Positions 8,138-16,781 of a stretch of DNA of 64,000 bases are shown here, piece after piece. The DNA comes from CAIMWS01 sp964409245 (GTDB lineage Bacteria > Verrucomicrobiota > Verrucomicrobiia > Limisphaerales > UBA1319), in assembly GCA_964409245.1 (NCBI GenBank), contig CAYPCQ010000019.1, positions 24,739 through 88,738 of the forward strand, given 5' to 3'. Under the pieces are notes generated by a model. It had not been told where the DNA came from and made no database searches. It saw only the letters and a list, made by a program, of their open reading frames with translations. Each line of letters begins with the position of its first letter. Position 1 is the first letter of the stretch. The translations under genes and the position numbers were made by a program.

Positions 8138-9502
8138 CTACTGGGCGGCGATGCCATAGAGGTTCTTGGAGGTGCGGATGAATAGCCGCCGGCCGGCGAC
8201 CGCCACCGAAGACATCACCGGGCCTTCGCCCATGGGAATGGTGGCGAGGATTTCGAACTTTTCCCCGGCGGAAACCACCACCACGGTGCCTTCTTCGCTG
8301 ACGCAATAGATTTTGCCATCGGCGCCGGTGGGGGAAGCGTTGAAGATCTCGCGGATGCCCAGGCGGCCCTGCCAGACTTTTTCGCCGGTGGCCGGCTGGC
8401 AGCAAATCAGCACCTGGCGGTCGCCATCCAGCACGAAGAGTTTGTCCCGGTAATACAAAGGCGTGCAGACGTCCGGCACATAGGTGGTGGTTTGCCAGGC
8501 TTCATCCTGGCGCCCCAGCTGGCCGGAGCGGCCGGTTCGCAGGGCGATCAACATCTCCCTTTTGGGCCCGCAGGCGAAGACCAGGCCGGGGGCGCCCACC
8601 GGGCTGGGGACAATGCGCCCGCCCGGGTTTTTCAGGCGGTTCAAACCGGAGTAACGCCAGATTTCAGCGCCGGTGTCCGGGTGGTGGGCGGTGACACAAT
8701 CGGCGCCCAGGAGAATCAGTTCCGTGCCGTTGGAGCCGGCCCGGGGCAGGGGAGTGGTGTAGGCCTCCATGGCTTCCTCGCGGGCGTCCGAGGGCCGCTC
8801 GTGGCGCCATAAGGTGCGGCCGGTGGCCGGATCCAGGCAGATCAGCCAGGATTGGCGGGTGGGCCGGCCATCGAGGGCGTGGCCATAGGTGGGCGGGTTG
8901 CGCTGCAGGAGCGGCACGTAAAGTTTCCCGGCATACAGGAGGGGGCTGGCTCCGTAGAGGAACAAGTTTGCGAAAGCGCCAAATTCCCCGCTGAGTTTGC
9001 GCTGCCAGGCCAGGTTGCCGTGGAAATCGTAAGCGGCGAGGTCGCTGGACCCGAACAAGGCATAAACGCGCTGGCCATCGGTGACGGGCGAGCAGGAGGC
9101 CAGGTTGTTTTTGCCCTGCACGCGGTCCCCTTCGCCCACTTTCCGGGACCAGCGGATTTTGCCGTCCGCGGCCTGGATGCAGAACAAGCGCAGGTTTTTT
9201 TCGGGGTCGGGGCTGGATACGAAAACGTGGTCATCCCAAACCACCGGGGTGGCGCCGCTGCGGCCCGGCAGCGGGGTGCTCCAAACCGAGGGATCCGCCA
9301 GGGTCCATTGCGCCGGGAGGTTGGTTTCCGAGGTGGCACCATTGAAAAAAGGCCCGCGCCATTGGGGCCAGTTTTCAGCCAAAGCGCAGCCAGGCCAGGC
9401 CCCTAGCAAACCCAGGCACACCCAGGCCCATGGCTGGCTGGCCCACAAATTTTTCACCGCCGCATTCATGCCCATGTTTTTCAGACGCTGGCCCGGGGTC
9501 AC
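8138..9502 (-). CDS. Secreted PQQ-like beta-propeller protein
   Basis: The 454-residue product has a signal peptide (cleavage plausible after GCALA) and then NWPQWRGPFFNG, the usual start of PQQ-binding-like propeller proteins abundant in Planctomycetes and Verrucomicrobia. Repeated segments such as IQAADGKIRWSRKVG, LDPATGRTLWRHE and CQPATGEKVWQGR are blades of the propeller. Catalytic quinoprotein dehydrogenase residues are not evident, so a BamB-like or general scaffold role is possible. The GTG start at 9502 overlaps the stop of the upstream deacetylase-GH3 gene (GTGA), which suggests translational coupling; ATGs at 9475 and 9469 are alternatives. It converges with the MFS gene, 14 bp apart. 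Confidence 0.82.
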   Translation of the reverse strand: MTPGQRLKNMGMNAAVKNLWASQPWAWVCLGLLGAWPGCALAENWPQWRGPFFNGATSETNLPAQWTLADPSVWSTPLPGRSGATPVVWDDHVFVSSPDPEKNLRLFCIQAADGKIRWSRKVGEGDRVQGKNNLASCSPVTDGQRVYALFGSSDLAAYDFHGNLAWQRKLSGEFGAFANLFLYGASPLLYAGKLYVPLLQRNPPTYGHALDGRPTRQSWLICLDPATGRTLWRHERPSDAREEAMEAYTTPLPRAGSNGTELILLGADCVTAHHPDTGAEIWRYSGLNRLKNPGGRIVPSPVGAPGLVFACGPKREMLIALRTGRSGQLGRQDEAWQTTTYVPDVCTPLYYRDKLFVLDGDRQVLICCQPATGEKVWQGRLGIREIFNASPTGADGKIYCVSEEGTVVVVSAGEKFEILATIPMGEGPVMSSVAVAGRRLFIRTSKNLYGIAAQ

Positions 9503-12500
9503 GGCTTCATCGCCACCTCGAATGATCCGCGCAGCCGGATGTCTTTGGAGGAGGCGCCGACCATGACTTCAAATTTGCCTGGTTCCACCACCCAATTGAG
9601 GTGGCGGTCCAGCAAGGCCAATTCTTCGGGGCCCAGGGTGAATTGCGCTTCCCTGGTTTCTCCGGGTTTGAGCGCCAGCCTGGCAAAGCCACGCAGTTGC
9701 ATGACGGGAGCAACCATGGTGGAAACTGCGCTGCGCAGGTAAAGTTGCGCCACCTCCGCCCCGGCGCGCGAGCCCGTGTTGGCCACCTGGCAGGTGATCG
9801 TGAGGCGGCCGCCGGGCCCCGTCCTGGCCGGGCTGATTTTCAGCTGGCGGTATTCGAACTGCGTGTAGCTCAAACCGAAACCGAACTCATAGAGCGGCTC
9901 GGGATCCAGGTCCGCGTAAGGTTTGCCCCAGCCATGGTTCACCCAGTAGTTTTTCGAGGGTTTGCTGTTGTAATAGACCGGCAGCTGGCCCGCGTGGCGC
10001 GGCACGGTAATGGTCAGCCGGCCGGAGGGATTGCAGGCGCCAAATAATACGTCCGCCACCGCCTGGCCGCCCAGCTCGCCACCAATCCAGGCCTCCACCA
10101 GGGCTGGAACATGCGCCGACACCCAGCGGGTGGCCAGGGGACGGCCATTGATCAGAACCACGACGGTGGGAGTGCCTGTTTCGTGCACGGCCTGGATGAG
10201 CTGCTCCTGCAATCCGGTCAGTTCCAGGGTGGCCACGTCATAGCCTTCGCCGTCCGTTCCTTTTTTGCCGGGAGCGCGCCATTCGTTCTCGCCCACCACC
10301 ACCACCGCTACCTCCGCGGCCCGGGCGGCGATCCGGGCTTGCTCAATTTCGTTCACTTCGCTGCCGGTGACGGCGCAGCCTTGGACATAGGTAACTTGGG
10401 TCTGCGGTGACACGGCAGCCTTGAGGCCGGCCAGGACGGTCACCACGGGCTGGAGGATCTTCAACGCGGTGTAATCGCCCAGCTGGTTGAGCGGGTGGTC
10501 GGCGTTGGGGCCGATGACGGCCAGGGAAGCCAGATTCGTTTTCAGCGGCAGCAAGCCGCCCGCGTTCTTCAGCAACACAATGCCCTCCCGTGCCGCCTGC
10601 AGGGCCAGCGCCACGTGGTTGGTGGCATGCGAAACCGCCAGCGCCCGCCGCTCATCGGCCAGCGGATTTTCAAAAAGGCCGAGGCGGAATTTCTGCTTCA
10701 GCACCCGGCGAACCGAGCGGTCCACCAGTTCCATGGGGGTCCGGCCTTCCCGCACGCTCTGCACCAGATCCTGCAGATAGGCCCTTTCGTGGGAGATGCC
10801 CACATCCACCCCCGCCCGCAGGGCCAGTTCTCCGGCGGCTTGTCCGGAGTCCGCCAAGCCCTCATAGAGCAGGGTGGAGATGCCGCTGCCTTCGCTCAAG
10901 ACCAGGCCATCGAAGCCCAATTCCTGGCGCAGGATGCGGCCGAGGATGAAATCCGACGCGTGCGCCGGGACGCCGTCGATGGCCGGGTAGGTGGCCATCA
11001 CTCCCAGGGCGCCGTGCCGGCGGATGCCCGCCACCCAGGGAGGCAGGAACACCTCCCGCAGCGTGCGCTCGGAGATTTCCATGGCCCCCCGCTCCAGGCC
11101 GCTCAGGGGCTGGCTTTGGCCTGGGTAATGGCACAGGCCGGCGACGACCTTGTCGGGCGCGGACACTTGATCGCCCTGCGCTCCCTGGACGATGGCCTCG
11201 GCGATCCGCGCACAGAGGTAGGGATCTTCACTGTAGCCTTCCTGGTTGCGGCCCAGGCGGGGATCGCGGTTGGGCTCCACCACCAGGGTGAATAATTGGT
11301 GGATGCCCACCGCCCGCGCTTCGCGCGCCGCCGCGGCGTAAATCTGCTGCAGCAGGGCGGGATTCCAGGTGCTCCCCAGCGCCAGGCCTTCCGGGAAAAT
11401 GGTGCCGCCGCTGCACATCAGGCCATGGGTGCCCTCCTCGGTCTGGAGCAGGGGGATTTTGAGGCGGGTCTCCCGGGCGGCGATCCGCTGCAGCTCATTG
11501 AAAAAACCGGCTTGCTGCTTTGGCCCCTGGTGCAGGATGGTGTTAGCCAGGGTGAAAAAACCACCCGCCGGGCCGATCCCCGGCACCCATTTCCCGGCGG
11601 TGAATTTCCGGCAGGCTTCCATTTTGGCGGCGTCGGAGCCGCCCAGCTCCCCGACATAAACACACGGCATATTGAGCTGCCCCACTTTTTCCTCCAGGGT
11701 CATGCGGCCCAGCAAGTCCTCCAGGCGCCGCTCGGTGGGGAGCAAGGCATCCTGGTAGTCCGCCCGGGGGCGCTGGACCTCCTCTCCCCGCTGGCCCGCC
11801 ACATAAGTGGCGACCGCCTGCACGGTGTCGATCCACAGGGGATGGGCGGGATCCCGCGCATAAGCCAGCACGGCTTCCAACACATCCAGCCGGGTGGTTT
11901 GGAACTGGTTGGTGTTCCCCATCTCATGGCCGGCCAGCACCAGCCAGCCGCCCCGCTCCACGGCCTGCGTCAGCAGCGGCAGGAACTGCTCGAAGCTGCG
12001 GTTGTCGCTGGATACGCCCAGCAGCTGGGCCAGGTCGCCATAGGCTGGATCATTGGCGGTCTCGTCCAGGAAGCCGCGCCCGGCCAGGAATTGATGGGCC
12101 ACCAGGGGCACATAGCTTTGCGATCCGCCCTCGCGCCCGAGCAGTTTCTGGCCGCAGGGATACCCGAAAGTCTGCGGCGACACCCCGAGCATCGACTCGA
12201 TGAGCTGGGTGGCTTCGCGCAATTCCTGGCGCATTTGCCCGATGGTGTAATCCTCCAATGCCTTGTCCCGGGACCAGGGGAAATTCCCGGTGCACGGATG
12301 GTTCAGGGAGTGGTTGCCGATCTCGTGCCCCGCCGCCACCGCTTTTTTCCAGCCCTCCAGGCGTTTGCCGACATTGCCGGGGGAAACATAAAAGGTGGCC
12401 TTTACCCCCTGGCTGGCCAGCCAGCCCAGGCCGGCATCCACCTGGCTCAGGCGGGCATCGTCAAAGCTGAGACTCAACGCGGCCCGCCTGCCCTCCGGCC

Positions 12501-12603
12501 AGGGAAAGCGGACGAGGTTGTTGGTGGTTGGGGACGGGGCCGCCGGCAACGCCATGGCGGTCAGCCATGCCAGTCCAGCCAGCCAATGCAGTTGGGGATT
12601 CAT
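9499..12603 (-). CDS. Polysaccharide deacetylase - GH3 fusion, secreted
   Basis: The 1034-residue product begins with a signal peptide (MNPQLHWLAGLAWLTAMALP). Residues of about 32-275 form a NodB-type polysaccharide deacetylase with SLSFDDARL (metal and catalytic Asp) and EIGNHSLNHP (metal His). From about residue 285 to the end it is a complete glycoside hydrolase family 3 protein: MTLEEKVGQLNM, EGYSEDPYLCARIAEA, the C-terminal (alpha/beta)6 domain with VVVLINGRPLATRW, and a fibronectin-III-like domain starting near EFGFGLSYTQFEY. The usual GH3 nucleophile segment with Ser-Asp reads LVLSEGSGI (Glu at residue 571), and the Lys-His-Phe motif reads CHYPGQ. Either this is a variant clade or catalysis differs. 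The fusion suggests combined removal of acetyl groups and sugars from one glycan, which is inference. Confidence 0.85.
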   Translation of the reverse strand: MNPQLHWLAGLAWLTAMALPAAPSPTTNNLVRFPWPEGRRAALSLSFDDARLSQVDAGLGWLASQGVKATFYVSPGNVGKRLEGWKKAVAAGHEIGNHSLNHPCTGNFPWSRDKALEDYTIGQMRQELREATQLIESMLGVSPQTFGYPCGQKLLGREGGSQSYVPLVAHQFLAGRGFLDETANDPAYGDLAQLLGVSSDNRSFEQFLPLLTQAVERGGWLVLAGHEMGNTNQFQTTRLDVLEAVLAYARDPAHPLWIDTVQAVATYVAGQRGEEVQRPRADYQDALLPTERRLEDLLGRMTLEEKVGQLNMPCVYVGELGGSDAAKMEACRKFTAGKWVPGIGPAGGFFTLANTILHQGPKQQAGFFNELQRIAARETRLKIPLLQTEEGTHGLMCSGGTIFPEGLALGSTWNPALLQQIYAAAAREARAVGIHQLFTLVVEPNRDPRLGRNQEGYSEDPYLCARIAEAIVQGAQGDQVSAPDKVVAGLCHYPGQSQPLSGLERGAMEISERTLREVFLPPWVAGIRRHGALGVMATYPAIDGVPAHASDFILGRILRQELGFDGLVLSEGSGISTLLYEGLADSGQAAGELALRAGVDVGISHERAYLQDLVQSVREGRTPMELVDRSVRRVLKQKFRLGLFENPLADERRALAVSHATNHVALALQAAREGIVLLKNAGGLLPLKTNLASLAVIGPNADHPLNQLGDYTALKILQPVVTVLAGLKAAVSPQTQVTYVQGCAVTGSEVNEIEQARIAARAAEVAVVVVGENEWRAPGKKGTDGEGYDVATLELTGLQEQLIQAVHETGTPTVVVLINGRPLATRWVSAHVPALVEAWIGGELGGQAVADVLFGACNPSGRLTITVPRHAGQLPVYYNSKPSKNYWVNHGWGKPYADLDPEPLYEFGFGLSYTQFEYRQLKISPARTGPGGRLTITCQVANTGSRAGAEVAQLYLRSAVSTMVAPVMQLRGFARLALKPGETREAQFTLGPEELALLDRHLNWVVEPGKFEVMVGASSKDIRLRGSFEVAMKP

Positions 12604-12716
12604 GTTGAATCCTTGAATAGCAGATCGGAATCAGGGAGGCGAACAAAAATCGGCTGAATCGCGACGGTGATGCCCGGCAGCGATTTGCTCTGGGAAGCCG
12701 GATTTTCCAGCTTTCA

Positions 12717-14456
12717 TCAAGGGAGGATCTGAATCAGGTAATAACGCTGGGTATTGGGGAGGATGACATCCGAAAAAGCCGTATTTGTAGAAGTGGCGGT
12801 CACCGATGAGCGCAACGGCGCCCAAGTGGTGGGTGCAGTCTGGGGGGTGGTCCAAACCTGGTATCGCCTGCCGGGCGAACTGGGCCACGTCAAGGCAACC
12901 TGGCCGGAGGTGGTCGTGGCAATGCTGGCCTGCAAATCCGGGACCAGCGGATTGGCGCCCAGCGAATATTCAAAACGATTGATCACCCCGTCCCGGTCTG
13001 GATCGGCCGATGGCCCGGCTTCGGCCGCCGTCCATAACGGGAAGTATTTGCGCTGCCATAGATCATTCAGGCCGTCATAATTCTGGTCCGGGGCTGGATT
13101 CTTGATTTCCAGGAAGCCGTTGGCATAGGCCACTTGCTGGTCCAGTTCCACAATCAGCGTGCGCATGCCGGGAGTGGCATTGCTGGCCACCTGCACCTTG
13201 GCGGAAAGCATGTTCCAGAAACCGTTGTGGAAAGGATCCTGATTCAAGGTGACATTGGTCACCGTGATGCCATCGCCGGAAACCTTTAAATCGACGCCGG
13301 GCGGGAAGGTGATTCCGTAAACCCCCAGGTAGAGGTTGCTTTGCCCGGGAGCCAGCGACAGGGTGCCATTATACATATATAGCAGACCTCCGGGTTGGTC
13401 CGTTGGGGGGCGCAGACGGAGGATGGGAAAGGGTGGATTTCCGGCAGTGAGGGAGAAATTCGCCTGCGCGTATTTGTTGGAGGCCACGGTGATATTGACC
13501 GGGGCGGTGGGCAGGAAGTCGGTGCGTGCCGCCGCGTAATCCTTGGAAATATCCTCGCCAATCAGGAGCGGAATATTAGCGGCCAGCCCCAGCGGGGTGG
13601 CGCGCAATTGATAGGCCCCGGGTGGCATCGCGGGCAGGCTGTAGGAGCCATCCGCCCGGGATAAAGTGGCGGCAATCAGGTTGCCGTGCGGATCTTCCGC
13701 GGTAATCATCGCGCCTAGAACCGTTTGGAAGCCCAGCAAGGCCTGGCCATAAATGTAACCATAATTGCTGAGGGAACTCCCGGTTGGGTATAACCAGCGC
13801 ACCGCGCATTGTTCGTCGGTGGTCAAGCCAGCCAAATTGCCGACGCCGAAATCTCCCCGCACCATCATCAAGGCCGCGCCTGCCGGGGAATGTTCCAAGC
13901 CAACCAGGTGGCCGATTTCATGCAGCATCACCGATTCCACGAAGAGCGCCCCGGTGGTATCATCGGGGGAAGTGGTCCAGCGGAAATCAACCCCGTTCAG
14001 GACGATGTCGCTTTCATAGATATATAATTCATTCGCATTCCAATCCTTAAATTCCACTCCGCAAAGGCCGGATATGTTGTCCCGGCCGCCGTTGACCAGG
14101 GTGCTTTTCGTGGCCCAAAAAACAACATTCGTATTGTCTTTGGTATTGATGTCGATGTTGGGTCCGGCCTGGCCGCCTTCTTCAAATTTGAGGCTGGAGT
14201 TGGGCACGGCCTGCCATTGGATGAAGCTGGTTCGAAGGGCATTCAACTCGGCGGTTTGGCTGGCTGAATAAGTGGCTGATCCCAGGAAATACCGGATGGC
14301 ATGGGTGGATCGATTCAGCACATTGGTGTGAACATCAGCCGCCGGGGCATTGAGGTTCCAACTGCGCCAGCGGCCTGCAGTGCTCGTCTTACCCACGAAT
14401 CCGTGGCAGAGGCCGGCGGCGAGCCAGGAGACGATCAAAAAGAGCCGCAGTTTCAT
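12717..14456 (-). CDS. Matrixin-like secreted zinc metallopeptidase
   Basis: The 579-residue product begins MKLRLFLIVSWLAAGLCHG, a signal peptide. It contains the extended zinc motif HEIGHLVGLEHS (His179, Glu180, His183, His189 from the chosen start) followed by ALMM, a Met-turn, as in matrixins and other metzincins. After the protease domain comes a carboxypeptidase-regulatory-like beta domain (GYIYGQALLGF ... GSYSLPAMPPGAYQLRATP). The C-terminus has an EF-hand-like DPDRDGVINRFEYSLGANP segment and a short beta domain, common in secreted verrucomicrobial proteins. The ATG at 14456 overlaps the upstream stop (ATGA), which supports this start and indicates coupling. Substrates are unknown. Confidence 0.85.
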   Translation of the reverse strand: MKLRLFLIVSWLAAGLCHGFVGKTSTAGRWRSWNLNAPAADVHTNVLNRSTHAIRYFLGSATYSASQTAELNALRTSFIQWQAVPNSSLKFEEGGQAGPNIDINTKDNTNVVFWATKSTLVNGGRDNISGLCGVEFKDWNANELYIYESDIVLNGVDFRWTTSPDDTTGALFVESVMLHEIGHLVGLEHSPAGAALMMVRGDFGVGNLAGLTTDEQCAVRWLYPTGSSLSNYGYIYGQALLGFQTVLGAMITAEDPHGNLIAATLSRADGSYSLPAMPPGAYQLRATPLGLAANIPLLIGEDISKDYAAARTDFLPTAPVNITVASNKYAQANFSLTAGNPPFPILRLRPPTDQPGGLLYMYNGTLSLAPGQSNLYLGVYGITFPPGVDLKVSGDGITVTNVTLNQDPFHNGFWNMLSAKVQVASNATPGMRTLIVELDQQVAYANGFLEIKNPAPDQNYDGLNDLWQRKYFPLWTAAEAGPSADPDRDGVINRFEYSLGANPLVPDLQASIATTTSGQVALTWPSSPGRRYQVWTTPQTAPTTWAPLRSSVTATSTNTAFSDVILPNTQRYYLIQILP

Positions 14457-15010
14457 GGCCGGGCCCCCTGCACGCGTTTGCGCAAATCCGCCAGGCTGAC
14501 CGGGCTTGAAGAGGAGGTGGCGGTGGCTCCCATTTTTTGGGCCTGGGGTGCCAGGGAACCGTGGAACTGGTTGCCCACCATCTGTTTGCCGGTGGCGGAA
14601 TCGGTCCAAACCGAGAATTTTCCTTGAGCCAAGCCCAAGGTGACGCCTTCCTGGCGCTGGTTGAGGACCAAAAAGGCCACCACTTCATCGCCTGCGAAGT
14701 ATTCGACCTGGCCCGAGATCACGGTATGGCGCCCCTGCAGGCTGCCTCCGCCATGCACAACCACGAAAGGAGAGGATTTCACCGAGCCTTTCCAGACCTC
14801 GTGCACCTGAAGCTCGATGCGCGTATAAACCCGGCCTTCGGCATCCTGCTGGCACTGGCTGCCGAGCACTTTGGCGTGGAGGACAATCTCCGCCTTGCGG
14901 GTGAGTTGATCCACGTCCATCGGTTGAAAGCCTCCCGCCAGGCCTGGGGCGCCCGAACCCAGGAGGCCGAGGGCTAACACCCAGTTATGAAACGATTTAA
15001 GATCCATCAA
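14453..15010 (-). CDS. Small secreted protein coupled to the metallopeptidase
   Basis: The 185-residue product has an N-terminal signal peptide (about 25 residues, ending near GLAGG) and a globular part with many beta-type segments, for example IVLHAKVLGSQCQQD, RIELQVHEVWKG and DEVVAFLVLNQRQ. I do not recognise a named family, although its length and patterns resemble small proteins that precede matrixins in related bacteria. The stop overlaps the peptidase start, so the two are probably made together; an inhibitor, chaperone or co-secreted partner are all possible. None of these roles is shown by the sequence. Confidence 0.7.
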   Translation of the reverse strand: MMDLKSFHNWVLALGLLGSGAPGLAGGFQPMDVDQLTRKAEIVLHAKVLGSQCQQDAEGRVYTRIELQVHEVWKGSVKSSPFVVVHGGGSLQGRHTVISGQVEYFAGDEVVAFLVLNQRQEGVTLGLAQGKFSVWTDSATGKQMVGNQFHGSLAPQAQKMGATATSSSSPVSLADLRKRVQGARP

Positions 15011-15039
15011 TGGGCGAGTTCTTAATGGATAGGCAACTT

Positions 15040-15522
15040 TCAGGCAAGGGGAAACGCCATGGGCAGGGCTTCAAAATCGGCGGTTATGCCCTGGTTGCCA
15101 CAGTTCAAAATGCCCACGCTCCGGTCACATTTGTTCCGTGGTTTGCCCGCATAACCGGGATTGAAAAAGAGCACCTGGTCGCGCCATTCGCAATACCTCC
15201 GGTGGGTGTGGCCGAAAACCACCACCGAAGGATGCTCCTGCGCCATGCAGTGCCTGGCCGATTCCAAGGGGTAATGAACATCGAAGATGTGCAAAACCAT
15301 GATCTTGAGGCCGTTCAGGACGATGGCTTCCATCTCATTCAAATGCATCAGGTCATCGCAGTTGCCCCGCACGGCGGTAACCGGGGCGATGGTTTCCAGC
15401 TCCGTGATCAGCCAGGAGGCGCCAATGTCACCGCAGTGCAGGATATGGTCCACACCCGCAAATAAAGCCGGTATTAGCGGATCCAAATAGTCATGCGTGT
15501 CGGATAAAATTCCAATCCTCAT
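15040..15522 (-). CDS. YfcE/MJ0936-type metallophosphoesterase
   Basis: The product (160 residues) has the calcineurin-like phosphoesterase signature in order: MRIGILSDTHD at the start, HILHCGDIGA, TAVRGNCDD, HIFDVH and VVFGHTHRRYCEW. These supply the dimetal site of YfcE/MJ0936 phosphodiesterases. The length matches that family. I start at ATG 15522 because family members begin with this strand; an in-frame ATG at 15540 would add six residues. It is cytoplasmic and its natural substrate is unknown. It is 29 bp upstream of the small secreted protein gene on the same strand. Confidence 0.88.
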   Translation of the reverse strand: MRIGILSDTHDYLDPLIPALFAGVDHILHCGDIGASWLITELETIAPVTAVRGNCDDLMHLNEMEAIVLNGLKIMVLHIFDVHYPLESARHCMAQEHPSVVVFGHTHRRYCEWRDQVLFFNPGYAGKPRNKCDRSVGILNCGNQGITADFEALPMAFPLA

Positions 15523-15540
15523 TCCAAGGCGCTCTTGCAT

Positions 15541-15842
15541 CGTTTGTACATTCCATCAGCAACTTGCATCAGAGTCTTTCACTGGGACCAAAGCTTGAGA
15601 AAGCGGGTCTTGCTGCAAGCCTCCGGAAAGCCGTGATGGTCACCACGTCTAACCAAGATTCTGGTGGGTGTCAAATGAATGCGAAGGCTGAAAAGTGGGG
15701 CCGATATTCAAAGGGGGAGTGGGGCCAAATGGAACTCGGTGGGGAATGAGGTGTCCGAAAAAGAACTTTCCTTGAGCCACCAGGCACGCACTGATTATTG
15801 TTTGCACAGGATTGCAACAGAGATTCCCAACCTGCAGCGTAA
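15541..15842. other. Intergenic stretch, nothing recognised
   Basis: About 300 bp between the binding-protein gene and the metallophosphoesterase gene, both on the minus strand. I see no convincing gene, RNA or repeat. A short frame at 15671-16057 on the minus strand overlaps the binding-protein gene and has no recognisable features. Confidence 0.4.
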
Positions 15843-16781
15843 TCACCGCAGGAAAATGGCCCGCATCTGGTCCGTCGCCGTTTCCAGGTTTTGCAATAGC
15901 TGCGGCCATTCCACCCGCAAAGCAGCGTGCTGGGTGTGGGAGCCTTCCAAAGCCTGGGTCGAGACCAACCGCGCAACGGTTTCCGGCTGCTGCAGGAACC
16001 GGTATAGCTGCCGGGCTGGGGATGGGTGCGGAGCCCCCGCGATGATACCCACCGCATTGGGGATAAAAAGCGTTTCGGAATTCCAAGGCGCGGCGGCGAT
16101 GGGCAAACCTTCCCTTTTTCCGGCTTCGATATCGTCCGAGTCCGTCAGGCCGATGGCGGCCTCTCCCCGGCCCACGAGTTGGACCACCAGGGAGTTGCCA
16201 TCCACCAGTTTGGATTGGCTGGCCTGCAAAGCCCGGCACCAGGCCTCCCAGCCCTCCGTTCCCCAAAGCTGGCGCAAGGCCAGGAAATGCGTGGCGGTGG
16301 TCCCAAAAAGCGGATAAGCGAGGGCCACTTTGCCGCGCCAGGCGGCGTTGGTCAGCTCGAGCAGGGAAGTGGGCTGGTTGGCGGCTGATACCAGGTTGGT
16401 GTTCACCACCAACCGCCGGGTGCGATACCCGAAGGTGGCCAGGCCAGGGGTTTCCTGAAATACCCCGCGCATCGCCAATTGACGGGCGCGCAACTCTTCG
16501 TTGCCCCAAAACACATCGCATTGGGGATGGTCTTTTTCGGCCAGGAGACGGTTGGCCAAACCGACGGTTTTTACCGCCTCGCTATCAAAAACGGCCCGGA
16601 CGGGTATGCCGGTTTGGCGGGTGAACTCCTGGAATATCGGTTCCGCGTAAACTTGATCCTGGGCCGTATAGACCACCACCCCGTTTGCCTGGCGATGGGA
16701 GCAACCCGCCCAAGCCGCCAAAAAGGCCAGCAGCAAGGCCCCCCAGTGCGCGGCCCGCAAGCGAACTCTATTCCGGGCCAT
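15843..16781 (-). CDS. Fe(III)-type ABC transporter substrate-binding lipoprotein
   Basis: The 312-residue product has a signal peptide ending in a lipobox (AAWAGCSHRQ), then VVVYTAQDQVYAEPIFQEF, a typical start for ferric iron or polyamine-type periplasmic binding proteins of the FutA/FbpA group. Further matching segments are CDVFWGNEELRARQLA, VALAYPLFGTTATHFLA and LTDSDDIEAGKREGLP. Iron is the best guess, but metal-binding tyrosines were not mapped. No permease or ATPase gene is next to it, so its transporter must lie elsewhere or it may have another role. ATG 16781 overlaps the end of the upstream lipoprotein gene by 14 nt; ATG 16793 is possible. Confidence 0.82.
   Translation of the reverse strand: MARNRVRLRAAHWGALLLAFLAAWAGCSHRQANGVVVYTAQDQVYAEPIFQEFTRQTGIPVRAVFDSEAVKTVGLANRLLAEKDHPQCDVFWGNEELRARQLAMRGVFQETPGLATFGYRTRRLVVNTNLVSAANQPTSLLELTNAAWRGKVALAYPLFGTTATHFLALRQLWGTEGWEAWCRALQASQSKLVDGNSLVVQLVGRGEAAIGLTDSDDIEAGKREGLPIAAAPWNSETLFIPNAVGIIAGAPHPSPARQLYRFLQQPETVARLVSTQALEGSHTQHAALRVEWPQLLQNLETATDQMRAIFLR

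Noticed and set aside
10495..11295. Long plus-strand frames opposite the deacetylase-GH3 gene
   Set aside because: They are antisense shadows caused by high GC content; the minus-strand frame carries all recognisable domains.
9499..12603. Sequencing error or frameshift joining separate deacetylase and GH3 genes
   Set aside because: The frame is continuous, the linker has normal coding character, and there is no internal start with a ribosome-binding site at the domain border.
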